Assembly: GCA_031427625.1 (NCBI GenBank)
Contig: JANPNV010000012.1
Location: forward strand, 17,912 to 81,911
Direction of reading: 5' to 3'
Source: JADKIH01 sp031427625
GTDB taxonomy: Bacteria > Bacteroidota > Bacteroidia > AKYH767-A > 2013-40CM-41-45
DNA length: 64,000 bases
Position numbers and translations under genes: made by a program
Notes under the pieces: model-generated
What the model saw: only the letters and a program-made list of their open reading frames with translations
Told to the model about the DNA's origin: nothing
Databases searched by the model: none
Shown: in pieces, positions 46,777-56,151 of the stretch
Layout: each line of letters begins with the position of its first letter
Position numbering within the stretch: the first letter of the stretch is position 1

Positions 46777-48009
46777 ATGCCACAACAAACTTCCTTTCCT
46801 AAAGAAAAAATAAAAATGCTGATGCTCGAAGGCGTACACCCTTCAGCGCTGAAATTATTTAAAGACCTTGGATATACTGATATCGAAGTATCTAAAGCAT
46901 CGCTGACTGAAGCAGAATTGCTCGATAAAATCAGCGACATCCATCTGCTTGGAATCAGATCTAAAACGCAGTTATCCGCGAAAGTCATCAAATCAGCTAA
47001 TCGTTTACTCGGCATCGGTGCATTTTGTATCGGCACCAATCAAATCGATATGAATGCAGCCGTTGACAATGGCATTGCCGTCTTCAATTCTCCATTCAGT
47101 AATACAAGATCTGTAGCCGAACTGGTTATTGCACACTGCATAAATCTGATGCGACGGGTTTTTGAAAAAAGCGAAGCCGCACATAAAGGCAAATGGATGA
47201 AAGATAGCGCCGACAGTTACGAAGTTCGCGGAAAAGTCCTTGGCATCATCGGATATGGACATATTGGTTCACAGGTTTCTGTACTTGCAGAAAATTTAGG
47301 CATGAAGGTTATCTTTTACGATGTTGAACCTAAACTAAGTCTTGGCAATGCTTCACCGGTTAAAACACTCAATGAATTACTTGAGTCATCAGATATAATT
47401 ACTCTACATGTTCCGGGACATACCAGTACAAAGAATCTGATCGACAGCAACAAACTTAAAAAAACAAAAAAAGGCGTAGTGCTTATTAACCTGAGTCGCG
47501 GCGATGTTGTCGATCTTGAAGCAGTAAAAAGTTCAATCGAAAACAATCACCTGCGCGGATTCGCCGCTGATGTATTTCCGGAAGAACCTCAGGATAATAA
47601 TGAAATCTTTAAAGCACCAGTGCAGGGACTTCCCAATGTTATACTTACACCACACATCGGTGGATCAACGAGGGAGGCACAGGAAAATATTGGACTAGAC
47701 GTAGCAAACAAACTTATCAGCTTTCTTGAGACTGGTTCTACGACGGGTTCACTATCCGTTCCCGCTCTAAGTCTTCCTGTTTTACAGGATACGCATCGCC
47801 TTCTCCATATTCACAGGAATGTTCCCGGCGTTCTTAGTGAGATAAACGGACTTCTGTCCAGACTAAACGTGAATATTCTCGGGCAATATTTAAAAACAAA
47901 TTCTCAAATTGGATATGTTGTTCTCGATGTTGACAAAGACACACCTTCTAATGCCCTTGAAGAATTAAAGAAGGTGAAAAATACTATCCGTGTAAGAAGT
48001 CTCTATTAA
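46777..48009 (+). CDS. serA: D-3-phosphoglycerate dehydrogenase with ACT domain
   Basis: Starting at ATG 46777, the 410-residue enzyme opens serine biosynthesis by NAD-dependent oxidation of 3-phosphoglycerate. It closely follows the E. coli-type SerA: KEKIKMLMLEGVH opening, CIGTNQIDMNAA, FSNTRSVAELVIAH, nucleotide-binding GIIGYGHIGSQV, catalytic Arg (NLSRGDVVD), Glu and His (LTPHIGGSTREAQENIG), then a C-terminal ACT domain (HIHRNVPGVLSEINGLL) for serine feedback, ending RVRSLY. The ATG nine codons upstream is less likely. The GNAT gene follows 30 bases later. Confidence 0.95.
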   Translation: MPQQTSFPKEKIKMLMLEGVHPSALKLFKDLGYTDIEVSKASLTEAELLDKISDIHLLGIRSKTQLSAKVIKSANRLLGIGAFCIGTNQIDMNAAVDNGIAVFNSPFSNTRSVAELVIAHCINLMRRVFEKSEAAHKGKWMKDSADSYEVRGKVLGIIGYGHIGSQVSVLAENLGMKVIFYDVEPKLSLGNASPVKTLNELLESSDIITLHVPGHTSTKNLIDSNKLKKTKKGVVLINLSRGDVVDLEAVKSSIENNHLRGFAADVFPEEPQDNNEIFKAPVQGLPNVILTPHIGGSTREAQENIGLDVANKLISFLETGSTTGSLSVPALSLPVLQDTHRLLHIHRNVPGVLSEINGLLSRLNVNILGQYLKTNSQIGYVVLDVDKDTPSNALEELKKVKNTIRVRSLY

Positions 48010-48039
48010 TAATTCGCACTCTAAATATTAAATCATTTA

Positions 48040-48501
48040 ATGATTTCCGCCGAGAATATAGAAATACGAAAAGGTACTAAGGAAGACCTTCCGCGTTTAA
48101 TGGAACTTATTCAGGAACTGGCTCTCTTTGAAAAGGCACCGGATTCCATAACGAATACAATTAAAGACATGGAAGCAGATGGTTTCGGCTCTGCTCCTGT
48201 TTTCGAATTCTATGTCGCCATAACTGATAATATCATTGTTGGCATTGCACTTTACTTTGTAAAATACTCAACATGGAAAGGCAAGGGAATCTACCTCGAC
48301 GACCTTATCATTACTGAAAAATACAGGGGAAAAGGAATAGGAAAAATTCTATTTGATAAAATAATCGATGAGGCCAAAAAAATAAATGCCAAACAACTTC
48401 ACTGGCAGGTTCTCGATTGGAATACACCGGCAATAGATTTTTATAAAAAGTATGGAGCGGATATCGATGCTACCTGGCTGGACTGCAAATTGAAGATATA
48501 A
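48040..48501 (+). CDS. GNAT-family N-acetyltransferase
   Basis: The 153-residue acetyltransferase resembles the diamine/polyamine (SSAT-like) branch: RKGTKEDLPRLMELIQELA opening, YLDDLIITEKYRGKGIGKIL (acetyl-CoA pyrophosphate loop) and QVLDWNTPAIDFYKKYGA. It probably acetylates a small amine or thialysine-like substrate; the exact one is unknown. It lies between serA and the aspartate kinase gene on the same strand, with short gaps. Confidence 0.9.
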   Translation: MISAENIEIRKGTKEDLPRLMELIQELALFEKAPDSITNTIKDMEADGFGSAPVFEFYVAITDNIIVGIALYFVKYSTWKGKGIYLDDLIITEKYRGKGIGKILFDKIIDEAKKINAKQLHWQVLDWNTPAIDFYKKYGADIDATWLDCKLKI

Positions 48502-48548
48502 AATTGAAGATTGAAGAGTTTTTAGGTAAATGAAAATACAAATTATTG

Positions 48549-49820
48549 ATGAAGGTTTTTAAACTGGGAGGGGCTTCCGTCAAGGATGCAGAGGCTGTAA
48601 AAAATGCAGCAGATATTCTTTCTGATTACGGGGGAGAAAAAATTCTCGTCGTCATATCTGCCATGGGGAAAACAACGAATGCCCTTGAAAAAGTAGTTGA
48701 CGCTTATTTCAATCGTGAGAAAAACGTAAATATATTTATTGACCAAGTTAGAAAATTTCACACCGACATTATTAATGACTTGGGCTTTGAACCGGAGCAT
48801 CCTGTCAGAGCGGAAGTCGAAAATTCTTTTGTTGAAATTGATTGGGCTCTGGAAGAAGAACCTTCAAAAGGTTATGCCTTTGCATATGATCAGATCGTTT
48901 CTCATGGCGAAATAATGTCAACAAAAATTATCAGCGCTTACCTCCTTCGATCTAATATTGAAAATATATGGCTCGATGTGCGCGACGTAATACATACGGA
49001 TAATACATACAGAGAAGGAAAGATAAACTGGGACTTAACAGAGAAACTAGTTACGGAACGCGTCGCTCCCCTTTTTATCAAAAACAATCTCATCATTACT
49101 CAGGGATTTATTGGAAGTACTTCAGAAAATTTTACAACAACTTTGGGCAGAGAAGGATCTGACTACTCAGCTTCTATATTTGCATATTGTCTCGGTGCCG
49201 AAGAAATGGTAGTCTGGAAGGATGTTCCAGGTGTATTAAGCGCTGATCCGAAATTTTCCGATGATGCTGTCAGGCTTGACCAGATAAGCTACCATGACGC
49301 CATGGAACTAACCTACTATGGCGCAACTGTATTGCATCCGAAAACAATTAAGCCGCTTGAAAACAAACACATTCCACTCAGAGTGCGTTCGTTTAAATCG
49401 CCATTAGAACAGGGTACCTCAATTGGAAACTACCAGGGAACAAAACCCCTTATCCCCTGCTTTATTTTTAAGTTCAACCAGATTCTATTTTCAATTTCAG
49501 CAATAGATTTTTCTTTTATTGCTGAAGAAGGGATGAGCAGAATATTTGCAATTTTCGCAGAGAGTAAAATAAAAATTAATCTCATGCAAAACTCAGCACT
49601 TAGTTTTTCAGTATGCGTCGATAACGACCCATATAAGATTCCAAAATTACTGGAGATATTAAAAAACGAATTCAGGGTTCTTTATAACGATGACTTGAGA
49701 CTTATAACAGTCAGACACTATTACCCTTCTACAATCGAACAACTCATGAAGGGAAAACCTATTCTCCTCGAACAGCGTAGCAGGCAGACAGCACAGATCG
49801 TTATGCGCGAACTCAGCTAA
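48549..49820 (+). CDS. Aspartate kinase
   Basis: This 423-residue monofunctional aspartokinase phosphorylates aspartate at the entry to the Lys/Met/Thr pathway. The opening KVFKLGGASVKDAEAV is the family motif with Leu for the usual Phe. TTLGREGSDYSASIFA is the aspartate-binding signature and VVWKDVPGVLSADP the nucleotide region. The C-terminus holds ACT-like regulatory modules (SISAIDFSFIAEEGMSRIF). The ATG at 48549 is chosen; a TTG codon directly before it is in frame but not needed. The 3' end overlaps the convergent gene by 8 bases. Confidence 0.93.
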   Translation: MKVFKLGGASVKDAEAVKNAADILSDYGGEKILVVISAMGKTTNALEKVVDAYFNREKNVNIFIDQVRKFHTDIINDLGFEPEHPVRAEVENSFVEIDWALEEEPSKGYAFAYDQIVSHGEIMSTKIISAYLLRSNIENIWLDVRDVIHTDNTYREGKINWDLTEKLVTERVAPLFIKNNLIITQGFIGSTSENFTTTLGREGSDYSASIFAYCLGAEEMVVWKDVPGVLSADPKFSDDAVRLDQISYHDAMELTYYGATVLHPKTIKPLENKHIPLRVRSFKSPLEQGTSIGNYQGTKPLIPCFIFKFNQILFSISAIDFSFIAEEGMSRIFAIFAESKIKINLMQNSALSFSVCVDNDPYKIPKLLEILKNEFRVLYNDDLRLITVRHYYPSTIEQLMKGKPILLEQRSRQTAQIVMRELS

Positions 49821-50754
49821 TAATTTTTATTTTTTCATAAAGTACCCGTGCAATTTTTTCCAGAGACTCATACGTCCATCCGGCAATGTGTGGGGTAAGA
49901 ATTACCCTGTCGGAAGAAACCAGATATTGCCATGATGGCTCATTCAATAAATGTGCAGTTGAAAATTTCTCGAAGGACAGGTCTTCATACTCAATCACAT
50001 CCAGACAAGCGCCGATAAATTTTTTTGATTTCAGTCCTGACACCAAATCATCCGTCTTAACACACTTGCCACGAGCTGTATTTACCAGATAAATATTCTT
50101 CTTGAACTTATTGATGAAAGTTTCATCGACCAGATATTCAGTTTCGGTATTCAGTGGCACATGCAGACTTAAAACATCTGCATTTTCAAAAATGTCTTGT
50201 AGATTGGTTTCCTTCACAAAAGCATTACCAAAGTCCTTTTTATATTTATCAAAAGCAAGAATCCTGCAACCGAAGCCCTGAAGTCTCTCAGCAAATGCAC
50301 TGCCCATGTTACCAAAACCTATAAGCCCTATGGTTTTTCCATTTAATTCATGACCACGATTGCCTTCACGAATCCACTCACCGTTTCTTACCTGGCTGTC
50401 GGCGCGGTTGAGATTATTCATTAATGAAAGCAACATCCCTATTACATGTTCCCCGACTGCATCACGGTTTCCCTCTGGTGAATTCAGGCATTTAATATTT
50501 TTCGTTACTGCAAATTCAACATCAATACTTTCCATTCCGGCGCCGGCACGGGCAATGAAAACAAGCTTATTTGCCTTCTCTAAAATTTTTCGATCGAGAA
50601 TTATTCGGCTTCTGATAACAACACCTTCGTATTCTCCAATGAGATCGGCGATTTCATCGTATGACAGATTATATTCTTCATTACAGATATGACCATCTTT
50701 TCGCAACGAATCGATCAGGAAAGTATGTGCAGTATCTATGAAGAGTATTTTCAT
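49813..50754 (-). CDS. D-2-hydroxyacid dehydrogenase, phosphoglycerate-dehydrogenase-like, no ACT domain
   Basis: The 313-residue NAD-dependent dehydrogenase has the family fold: FIARAGAGMESID, AVGEHVIGMLLSL, nucleotide-binding GLIGFGNMGSAFAERL, Arg in VNTARGKCVKTDDL, a Glu in VIEYEDLSF and His in LTPHIAGWTYES. It lacks the C-terminal regulatory domain of the SerA at 46777, so it is not simply a duplicate; substrate could be another 2-hydroxyacid. Its start overlaps the end of rsmA (50751-50754), so the two are translationally coupled. Confidence 0.88.
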   Translation of the reverse strand: MKILFIDTAHTFLIDSLRKDGHICNEEYNLSYDEIADLIGEYEGVVIRSRIILDRKILEKANKLVFIARAGAGMESIDVEFAVTKNIKCLNSPEGNRDAVGEHVIGMLLSLMNNLNRADSQVRNGEWIREGNRGHELNGKTIGLIGFGNMGSAFAERLQGFGCRILAFDKYKKDFGNAFVKETNLQDIFENADVLSLHVPLNTETEYLVDETFINKFKKNIYLVNTARGKCVKTDDLVSGLKSKKFIGACLDVIEYEDLSFEKFSTAHLLNEPSWQYLVSSDRVILTPHIAGWTYESLEKIARVLYEKIKIIS

Positions 50755-51539
50755 TTTGTTTCTAAAAGTTTGTCGACTGCATTGGTAAGTTCTACAAACT
50801 GGCTCCAGCTTAATGCCTCCGCTCTTAAGTGAGCAAAAGGAATTTTCGATGATAATTCTTTCGACATAAGTGCCGATAATGCATTACGCAGTGTTTTTCT
50901 TCTCTGGTTAAAAGCCGTTTTAACAACTCGTCTGAATGATGCTTCGTCCGCTTGCAGAGTGAAGTTTTCCTTCCGGACAAAATGTAATACAGATGATTTC
51001 ACTTTTGGCGGCGGAGAAAAATCCTCCTGATTAAGCTGCATAATCAATTCCACGTCGTACCATGCTTGCATGAACACACTTAATATTCCATATTCTTTTC
51101 CACCCGGCGTTCCTGCAATTCTTTCGGCAACCTCTTTTTGAAACATCCCAACAACTTCCGGAATCCGCTCTCTGCTGTCAAGTACTCGGAAAAGAATTTG
51201 TGTAGATATATTGTAAGGAAAGTTCCCGATAATCACAAAGCTGCCTTTGAATATTTTTTCAAACTCAATATTCAGGAAATCTCCTTCGATAATATTATTT
51301 ATTTTCTCCGGATATTTATTATGAAGGAAGGTGACAGACTCCTTATCGATATCTACGACATTAACCAGTAAGTCTTTTTTCTGAAAAAGAAAATCGGTCA
51401 AAATTCCCATTCCGGGCCCCACTTCCAAAACCTGTCTGCAATCGTTTGGAAGAAGCATGGCATCAACAATCACAGCAGCAATTGCAGGATCTTTCAGGAA
51501 GTGCTGGCCTAGATTTTTTTTCGGACGAACAGAATGCAT
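50751..51539 (-). CDS. rsmA: 16S rRNA dimethyladenosine transferase RsmA/KsgA
   Basis: The 262-residue SAM-dependent enzyme dimethylates the two adjacent adenosines near the 3' end of 16S rRNA, a late checkpoint in small-subunit assembly. Motifs: KKNLGQHFLKD opening, SAM-binding VLEVGPGMGILTDFL, catalytic NFPYN in GNFPYNIS, and FNQRRKTLRNAL near the C-terminus. Length normal. Confidence 0.96.
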   Translation of the reverse strand: MHSVRPKKNLGQHFLKDPAIAAVIVDAMLLPNDCRQVLEVGPGMGILTDFLFQKKDLLVNVVDIDKESVTFLHNKYPEKINNIIEGDFLNIEFEKIFKGSFVIIGNFPYNISTQILFRVLDSRERIPEVVGMFQKEVAERIAGTPGGKEYGILSVFMQAWYDVELIMQLNQEDFSPPPKVKSSVLHFVRKENFTLQADEASFRRVVKTAFNQRRKTLRNALSALMSKELSSKIPFAHLRAEALSWSQFVELTNAVDKLLETK

Positions 51540-51579
51540 ATTTTAGTTTGCGGCTTATAAAAAAGCGCTGTATCGCAAG

Positions 51580-52428
51580 TTAGAATTTATATTCCTTATA
51601 TTCAGGAGTAAACTCCTCATCTTTGAACTTCGGGTTGACAAACAAACTCTTTATCTCATATTTTTCATACAAGCCATTGGAATTAAAAATTTGCTGACGG
51701 ATTGGCAACCAGGAAAATCTGTCGATATAAAATTCTATTTTCTTACCATAAGAATTTGGGATTTTTATGACCTGACCTTCTTTAACATCATCGTAATCAC
51801 TGATCGAATGGTTTAATATCAGGATTGAATAGTCATTTAAAAAAAGTTTTTTCGCAATTGACGACACATTTTCATTCTTCCTGACTGTATATTTAATTAC
51901 TGAATAATCCTTAAAATCAAATTCAAAACGAATACAAGAACGACCATCCCATTGTACCGTGTCAACGATCGAACAATAATCATAAAATTTGTCTCCATAA
52001 GCTTTTTGATAATGAACAACCAACGAATTCATATAATTAAACCCCATCTCGACGATTGAATGATGAGAGTTTTTCCTTGCAAGCGAACTCGTCGGCTTCA
52101 TGGTGAACGTCACGAACGGAAAACTACCCGGACTAACGAGCATTTTGTTTTCCTTCCACCCTTCCTTCCATATTATTTCAGTCCCGGGATTCGGTTTCTG
52201 AGAATAGAAATATATATTTTTGGGTTTCGCCTGTAGTTTAACGAGGCGGTCGGTAATTTCAAATGATCCGTTTACAAGTAATTCCTCTGTATGAAAAGAA
52301 TATTTAGCTGTATGAAGGTTTTCGCTTGCATTAAGCATGCGGCTAACGATTTCTTTTTCTGAATTTATCTGAGAATAGGCAGAGATGCTTAGAATATAAA
52401 AGTAAATCAACAGAGTATATTTCATCAA
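51580..52428 (-). CDS. Exported LolA/DUF1571-like protein with an inserted LysM domain
   Basis: The 282-residue protein has a signal peptide (YTLLIYFYILSISAYSQ) and a LolA/LolB-like beta-sheet pattern: an early helix (IVSRMLNASENLHTAKYSF), strands with KLQAKPKNIYFY, WKEGWKENKMLVSPGSFP and DRFSWLPIRQQIF near the end. Between residues about 180 and 228 it contains a LysM-type segment (TVRKNENVSSIAKK, then VKEGQVIKIPN), which breaks the sheet pattern and should bind peptidoglycan-like glycans. The gene overlaps the DUF4286 gene by 4 bases. Its function is unknown; a lipid or lipoprotein carrier docked on the cell wall is a guess. Confidence 0.65.
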   Translation of the reverse strand: MMKYTLLIYFYILSISAYSQINSEKEIVSRMLNASENLHTAKYSFHTEELLVNGSFEITDRLVKLQAKPKNIYFYSQKPNPGTEIIWKEGWKENKMLVSPGSFPFVTFTMKPTSSLARKNSHHSIVEMGFNYMNSLVVHYQKAYGDKFYDYCSIVDTVQWDGRSCIRFEFDFKDYSVIKYTVRKNENVSSIAKKLFLNDYSILILNHSISDYDDVKEGQVIKIPNSYGKKIEFYIDRFSWLPIRQQIFNSNGLYEKYEIKSLFVNPKFKDEEFTPEYKEYKF

Positions 52429-52730
52429 GCAACAATTTCCAAAAGAGTACGGAAGGCGACGAACTTATCCTTGTAACGATTATTAAAATCACTCCTGAGC
52501 GCTACCGAATAATTATCTTCATACTTCTGATACTTTTCTATACTGTCGCAGGTGTATTGAACACTATATGTTTGTCCGCCTAAACTTTCTTCAACTAAAA
52601 CACGGAGAATACGACTATCAGTAAACATTCCGGTTTTCATAACGTCAGGAATATGTACCGTTTTCATCCACTCGAGCCACTCTTCGTGAACAGAATCTTC
52701 TATGTTTATGGTAATATTATAAATAATCAT
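52425..52730 (-). CDS. DUF4286 family protein
   Basis: This 101-residue cytosolic protein opens with MIIYNITINIEDSVHEEWL and has the MKTVHIPDVMKTGMF segment typical of DUF4286, a small ferredoxin-like-fold family restricted largely to Bacteroidota and usually placed beside rsmA. Function unknown. It is coupled by a 4-base overlap to the LysM-containing gene. Confidence 0.85.
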   Translation of the reverse strand: MIIYNITINIEDSVHEEWLEWMKTVHIPDVMKTGMFTDSRILRVLVEESLGGQTYSVQYTCDSIEKYQKYEDNYSVALRSDFNNRYKDKFVAFRTLLEIVA

Positions 52731-52808
52731 ATGAGTTTATTTCAACCTTATTTATTTAGAATATTTCAAAAATATTAATTGGTAAAGAATGCTTTATTAA
52801 TGATTCTA

Positions 52809-54632
52809 TCAATTTACGATATCACCTCTCAAGACTCGATATCGTTTTCTAGCCTCTACAGCGAAAAGACTTCCGGGATATTTTACTAGGAGATCTTGAT
52901 AGAGTTGCATTGCTTTTTGAGTATCTCCCATTTTGTTTTCATGAAGCTGAGCGCGACGAAATAGTGCATCATCAGCTATAACACTTGCACTATCATGTTC
53001 GATAATTTTTGCATAAAGAGAGTCTTCAATCTGCCAATTTCTTTTCACATCCATTATTTCAGCTTGCATGAACCAGGCATCATCAACAAGGGAGTGATCG
53101 GGGAATTCTTTAATTAACGTATCGAGTGTCTTATATGCATCATCTGATTTATTTCGATAAGCGAGTAAGTCAGCTTTTGAATAAAGCATAAGTGCATCGG
53201 TAGTGGAATCGTAACCCATGTTATCGCTTATCAGCAGCGAAAGAGCGAGGGCATCATTGGCAATAAGTTGAGAAGTTGCGGATTTCAGGACATCGAGTTG
53301 AGCTTGTGCCCACTGAAAATCTCCACGGTAATAGTCAAGGCGTGCGGCACGAAATTTTGCCTCCTGTCCGAATGGGTCGTTCTTATAATCCTTATCAACC
53401 TGTTTGTATAGAAGATCAGAATCCCAGACGTTGCCAATAAAAAGATAAACATCACCGAGTTCCAGCTTACACTCCGCCTGAGCCATTTTGCTGATACCCG
53501 GAAGAGTAATTGTTTCTTCGAGGTCTGCTATTGCTGAATCCGGACGGTCAAGATAAAAAGCATTGAGATGTGCGAGACCTCTTATAAGTGTTGCAGTACG
53601 CGCCGATCGACCCAATTCGTTCAATGTATTATTGTAATCCTTTTCGAGTTTGAGGAGATCATCCTTTGTATAATTATTATTTTCAGTCACTTTTTTATTC
53701 AGCATATTCAGGTATTCCATCCTGGCCTGAATATAATATGTACCTGTCGATCCTTTATCAATGATGTACTGATAACTCTTCAGCGCAGCGTCGTAGTTAA
53801 GATTGGAAGCCGCCATTGCACCGATATTGAAAACACGGTTGCCGTCTTCTTTCAAACGTTTGTCGAGAGCCTTTGCCTGAATCAGTGCCGATTCGAAATC
53901 CTTCTGCTGGATGAATAGCCAGATAAGCATTTCCGAAAATTCTGTCTGTTCAGGATTTCGCTGTATGCGACGAAGCAAAGTGGTTCTTAAAAAATCGTTC
54001 CTGACATTATCAGGATCAAAACCAACTCTTGCCTGTAATGTATTTAATACATTCTGCTGCAACATCGGATTTTCAGCAACAGCGCTCAGGTATTCATCGG
54101 CCATCTTTTCAAAATCACCTTTTTGATAATAGACTTCTGCTGTCTCAAAATAAAAAGAATACATGCCCCGTAAAAGTCTCTTGCCTTCGTTATATACCTG
54201 CAATGCATAGTCACTTTCTTGCCTCATTAAAAATGCATTTGCAAGAGAAATCACTCCACCCTGATCAGGCTTCATCGATTTTATTGCCTTATCATATTGT
54301 TGTTTTGATTTATCAACTCCTCCCTGCAAATTATATATGTACCCCAGATCTACCAGATAAGCCAGATAATCGGGTTGCTTTCTCATTACCTTTTTTACTA
54401 TTTTCTCTGCAGTCTCATAGTCTTTCATCGCAAGCAGACATTTTAAATATTGCGGATATGTTCCAAATGGATCTCTGTCCATCAGCTTATCATACAATAT
54501 AGCTGCCTTCTCATACTCTGCATTATTAAGATACTGATCTGCCAGCTGCCTGTCTTGCGGTGATTGAGCAAAACTATTAACTGACAACAGCACTAAAAGA
54601 AATATGGAAAAGAGTCGTGACATTTTATTCAT
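52809..54632 (-). CDS. Periplasmic tetratricopeptide-repeat protein
   Basis: The 607-residue protein has a signal peptide (FSIFLLVLLSVNSFAQ) followed by TPR units through its length, for example ADQYLNNAEYEKAAILYDKL, GVDKSKQQYDKAIKSM and DDALFRRAQLHENKMGDTQKAMQLYQ. Similar proteins lie between DUF4286 and serS in many Bacteroidota. TPRs imply protein-protein contacts in the periplasm or at the outer membrane; the partner is unknown. The start could be the Met at position 1 or 4. Confidence 0.85.
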   Translation of the reverse strand: MNKMSRLFSIFLLVLLSVNSFAQSPQDRQLADQYLNNAEYEKAAILYDKLMDRDPFGTYPQYLKCLLAMKDYETAEKIVKKVMRKQPDYLAYLVDLGYIYNLQGGVDKSKQQYDKAIKSMKPDQGGVISLANAFLMRQESDYALQVYNEGKRLLRGMYSFYFETAEVYYQKGDFEKMADEYLSAVAENPMLQQNVLNTLQARVGFDPDNVRNDFLRTTLLRRIQRNPEQTEFSEMLIWLFIQQKDFESALIQAKALDKRLKEDGNRVFNIGAMAASNLNYDAALKSYQYIIDKGSTGTYYIQARMEYLNMLNKKVTENNNYTKDDLLKLEKDYNNTLNELGRSARTATLIRGLAHLNAFYLDRPDSAIADLEETITLPGISKMAQAECKLELGDVYLFIGNVWDSDLLYKQVDKDYKNDPFGQEAKFRAARLDYYRGDFQWAQAQLDVLKSATSQLIANDALALSLLISDNMGYDSTTDALMLYSKADLLAYRNKSDDAYKTLDTLIKEFPDHSLVDDAWFMQAEIMDVKRNWQIEDSLYAKIIEHDSASVIADDALFRRAQLHENKMGDTQKAMQLYQDLLVKYPGSLFAVEARKRYRVLRGDIVN

Positions 54633-54721
54633 TGCTGCGATTGAAATTTCTAATGAAGGAATTTTTCTTAACGAACATGCAGCACTTGCATCTTAGTGAT
54701 AATTCTTCCTGACTTAATTTG

Positions 54722-55996
54722 TTAATCTTCTATAATATCGAAGCCCGTATATGGCCGTAATGCTTCGGGAATTATAACGCCTTTGTCTGTCTGATTATTT
54801 TCTAGTAATGCAGCAACAATTCTTGGCAGTGCCAATGCGCTTCCATTCAACGTATGCGCAATCCTTGGCTTGTCGCTTCCCGAACGGAATCGCAATTTCA
54901 TTCTGTTGGCCTGAAATGTTTCGAAGTTAGATACTGAACTCACTTCAAGCCACTTTTTCTGAGCAGCAGAATAAACTTCAAAATCATAGGTAAGTGCACT
55001 TGCAAAACTCATATCACCGCCACAGAGTCTGAGAATACGATATGGCAGATTTAACAATTTAAGCAAAGATGAGACGTGACTTACCATTGTCTCCAACGTC
55101 TCATAGGATTTATCCGGATGTTCGATCTGAACAATTTCCACCTTGTCGAATTGATGAAGGCGGTTAAGCCCTCTTACATCTTTACCATAGCTTCCTGCCT
55201 CGCGACGGAAACAGGGAGTATATGCGCACATTTTTATTGGCAGTTCTTCAGCCTTTACAATTACATCGCGGTAAATATTTGTAACCGGTACTTCGGCAGT
55301 AGGAATCAGGTAAAAGTCATCGAGTTGTACATGGTACATCTGTGAATCTTTATCAGGCAACTGACCTGTACCATAACCGGAGTCTCTATTGATAAGAATT
55401 GGTGGCTGTATCTCTTTGTATCCTGCCTCAGCCGCCTTATCGAGGAAAAAGTTTATAAGAGCTCTTTGTAATTTTGCTCCCTTGCCTTTATATACTGGAA
55501 ACCCTGCTCCTGTTATTTTTACACCAAGCTCAAAATCGATAATATCATACTTTGACGTTAACTCCCAATGAGGCAGAGCATTGTCGCCGAGCTGTGGAAT
55601 TTCGCCTTCTTCCTTAACTACTTCGTTATCTTCAGGGGTTTTCCCTTTTGGAACTGTTGAAGAAGGAGTATTAGGCATCTTTACTAGCTCAGCGTGTAAT
55701 TGCACTTCGATAAGCGCCAGCTGCTCCTGCAGTATCACAGAGCTTTGTTTCAAAACTGTATTTTCGACCTTCAACTCATCCGCTTCAGACTTCTTTCCAC
55801 TCTTAAAAAGATCACCGATCTGTTTAGCAAGTGTATTCTGTTTAAATAAATTGTTGTCAAGTTCGGTTTGTATCCTTCGCCTGTTTTCATCTAACAAAAG
55901 AACCTGTTCGATTATGGCTTTGGCATCGAAATTTTTGACTGAAAGTCGCTCAATGACATTTGCGCTTTCTTCACGCAGCACGCTGATCTGAAGCAT
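54722..55996 (-). CDS. serS: Seryl-tRNA synthetase
   Basis: Starting at 55996 the class II enzyme has 424 residues, the normal length. It has a long antiparallel coiled-coil arm (about 25-100) that binds tRNA-Ser, motif 2 TPCFRREAGSYGKD, and motif 3 AHTLNGSALALPRIVAALLEN. A start 12 codons upstream (56032) is excluded because the -7 promoter box TATTTTTG lies between the two. Confidence 0.97.
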   Translation of the reverse strand: MLQISVLREESANVIERLSVKNFDAKAIIEQVLLLDENRRRIQTELDNNLFKQNTLAKQIGDLFKSGKKSEADELKVENTVLKQSSVILQEQLALIEVQLHAELVKMPNTPSSTVPKGKTPEDNEVVKEEGEIPQLGDNALPHWELTSKYDIIDFELGVKITGAGFPVYKGKGAKLQRALINFFLDKAAEAGYKEIQPPILINRDSGYGTGQLPDKDSQMYHVQLDDFYLIPTAEVPVTNIYRDVIVKAEELPIKMCAYTPCFRREAGSYGKDVRGLNRLHQFDKVEIVQIEHPDKSYETLETMVSHVSSLLKLLNLPYRILRLCGGDMSFASALTYDFEVYSAAQKKWLEVSSVSNFETFQANRMKLRFRSGSDKPRIAHTLNGSALALPRIVAALLENNQTDKGVIIPEALRPYTGFDIIED

Positions 55997-56015
55997 ATAG
56001 TATTTTAGAGTTGCG

Positions 56016-56023
56016 CAAAAATA
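56016..56023 (-). promoter_or_regulatory. -7 promoter box of serS
   Basis: Minus strand reads TATTTTTG, an exact TAnnTTTG match, 19 bases before the chosen ATG. The -33 region is weak. Confidence 0.45.
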
Positions 56024-56090
56024 AACATTCAAATCGATAAAACAGTTTGATTTTTAGCTAATAAGATGGTCAATTACCATATTATTTCAC

Positions 56091-56120
56091 AAAAAACGGC
56101 CTGTCAAAGGACAGACCGTT
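56091..56120 (-). terminator. Rho-independent terminator of the T9SS propeller gene
   Basis: Hairpin AACGG-CTGTC/GACAG-CCGTT with one C/A mismatch and AAAG loop. On the minus strand it ends in six T, 31 bases after the stop codon at 56152. Confidence 0.8.
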
Positions 56121-56151
56121 ATACTATAACATGAAACACAAAATACTTGAC

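Noticed and set aside
55997..56032. Longer N-terminus for seryl-tRNA synthetase
   Set aside because: It would place the start upstream of the TATTTTTG box and add 12 residues not found in the enzyme.
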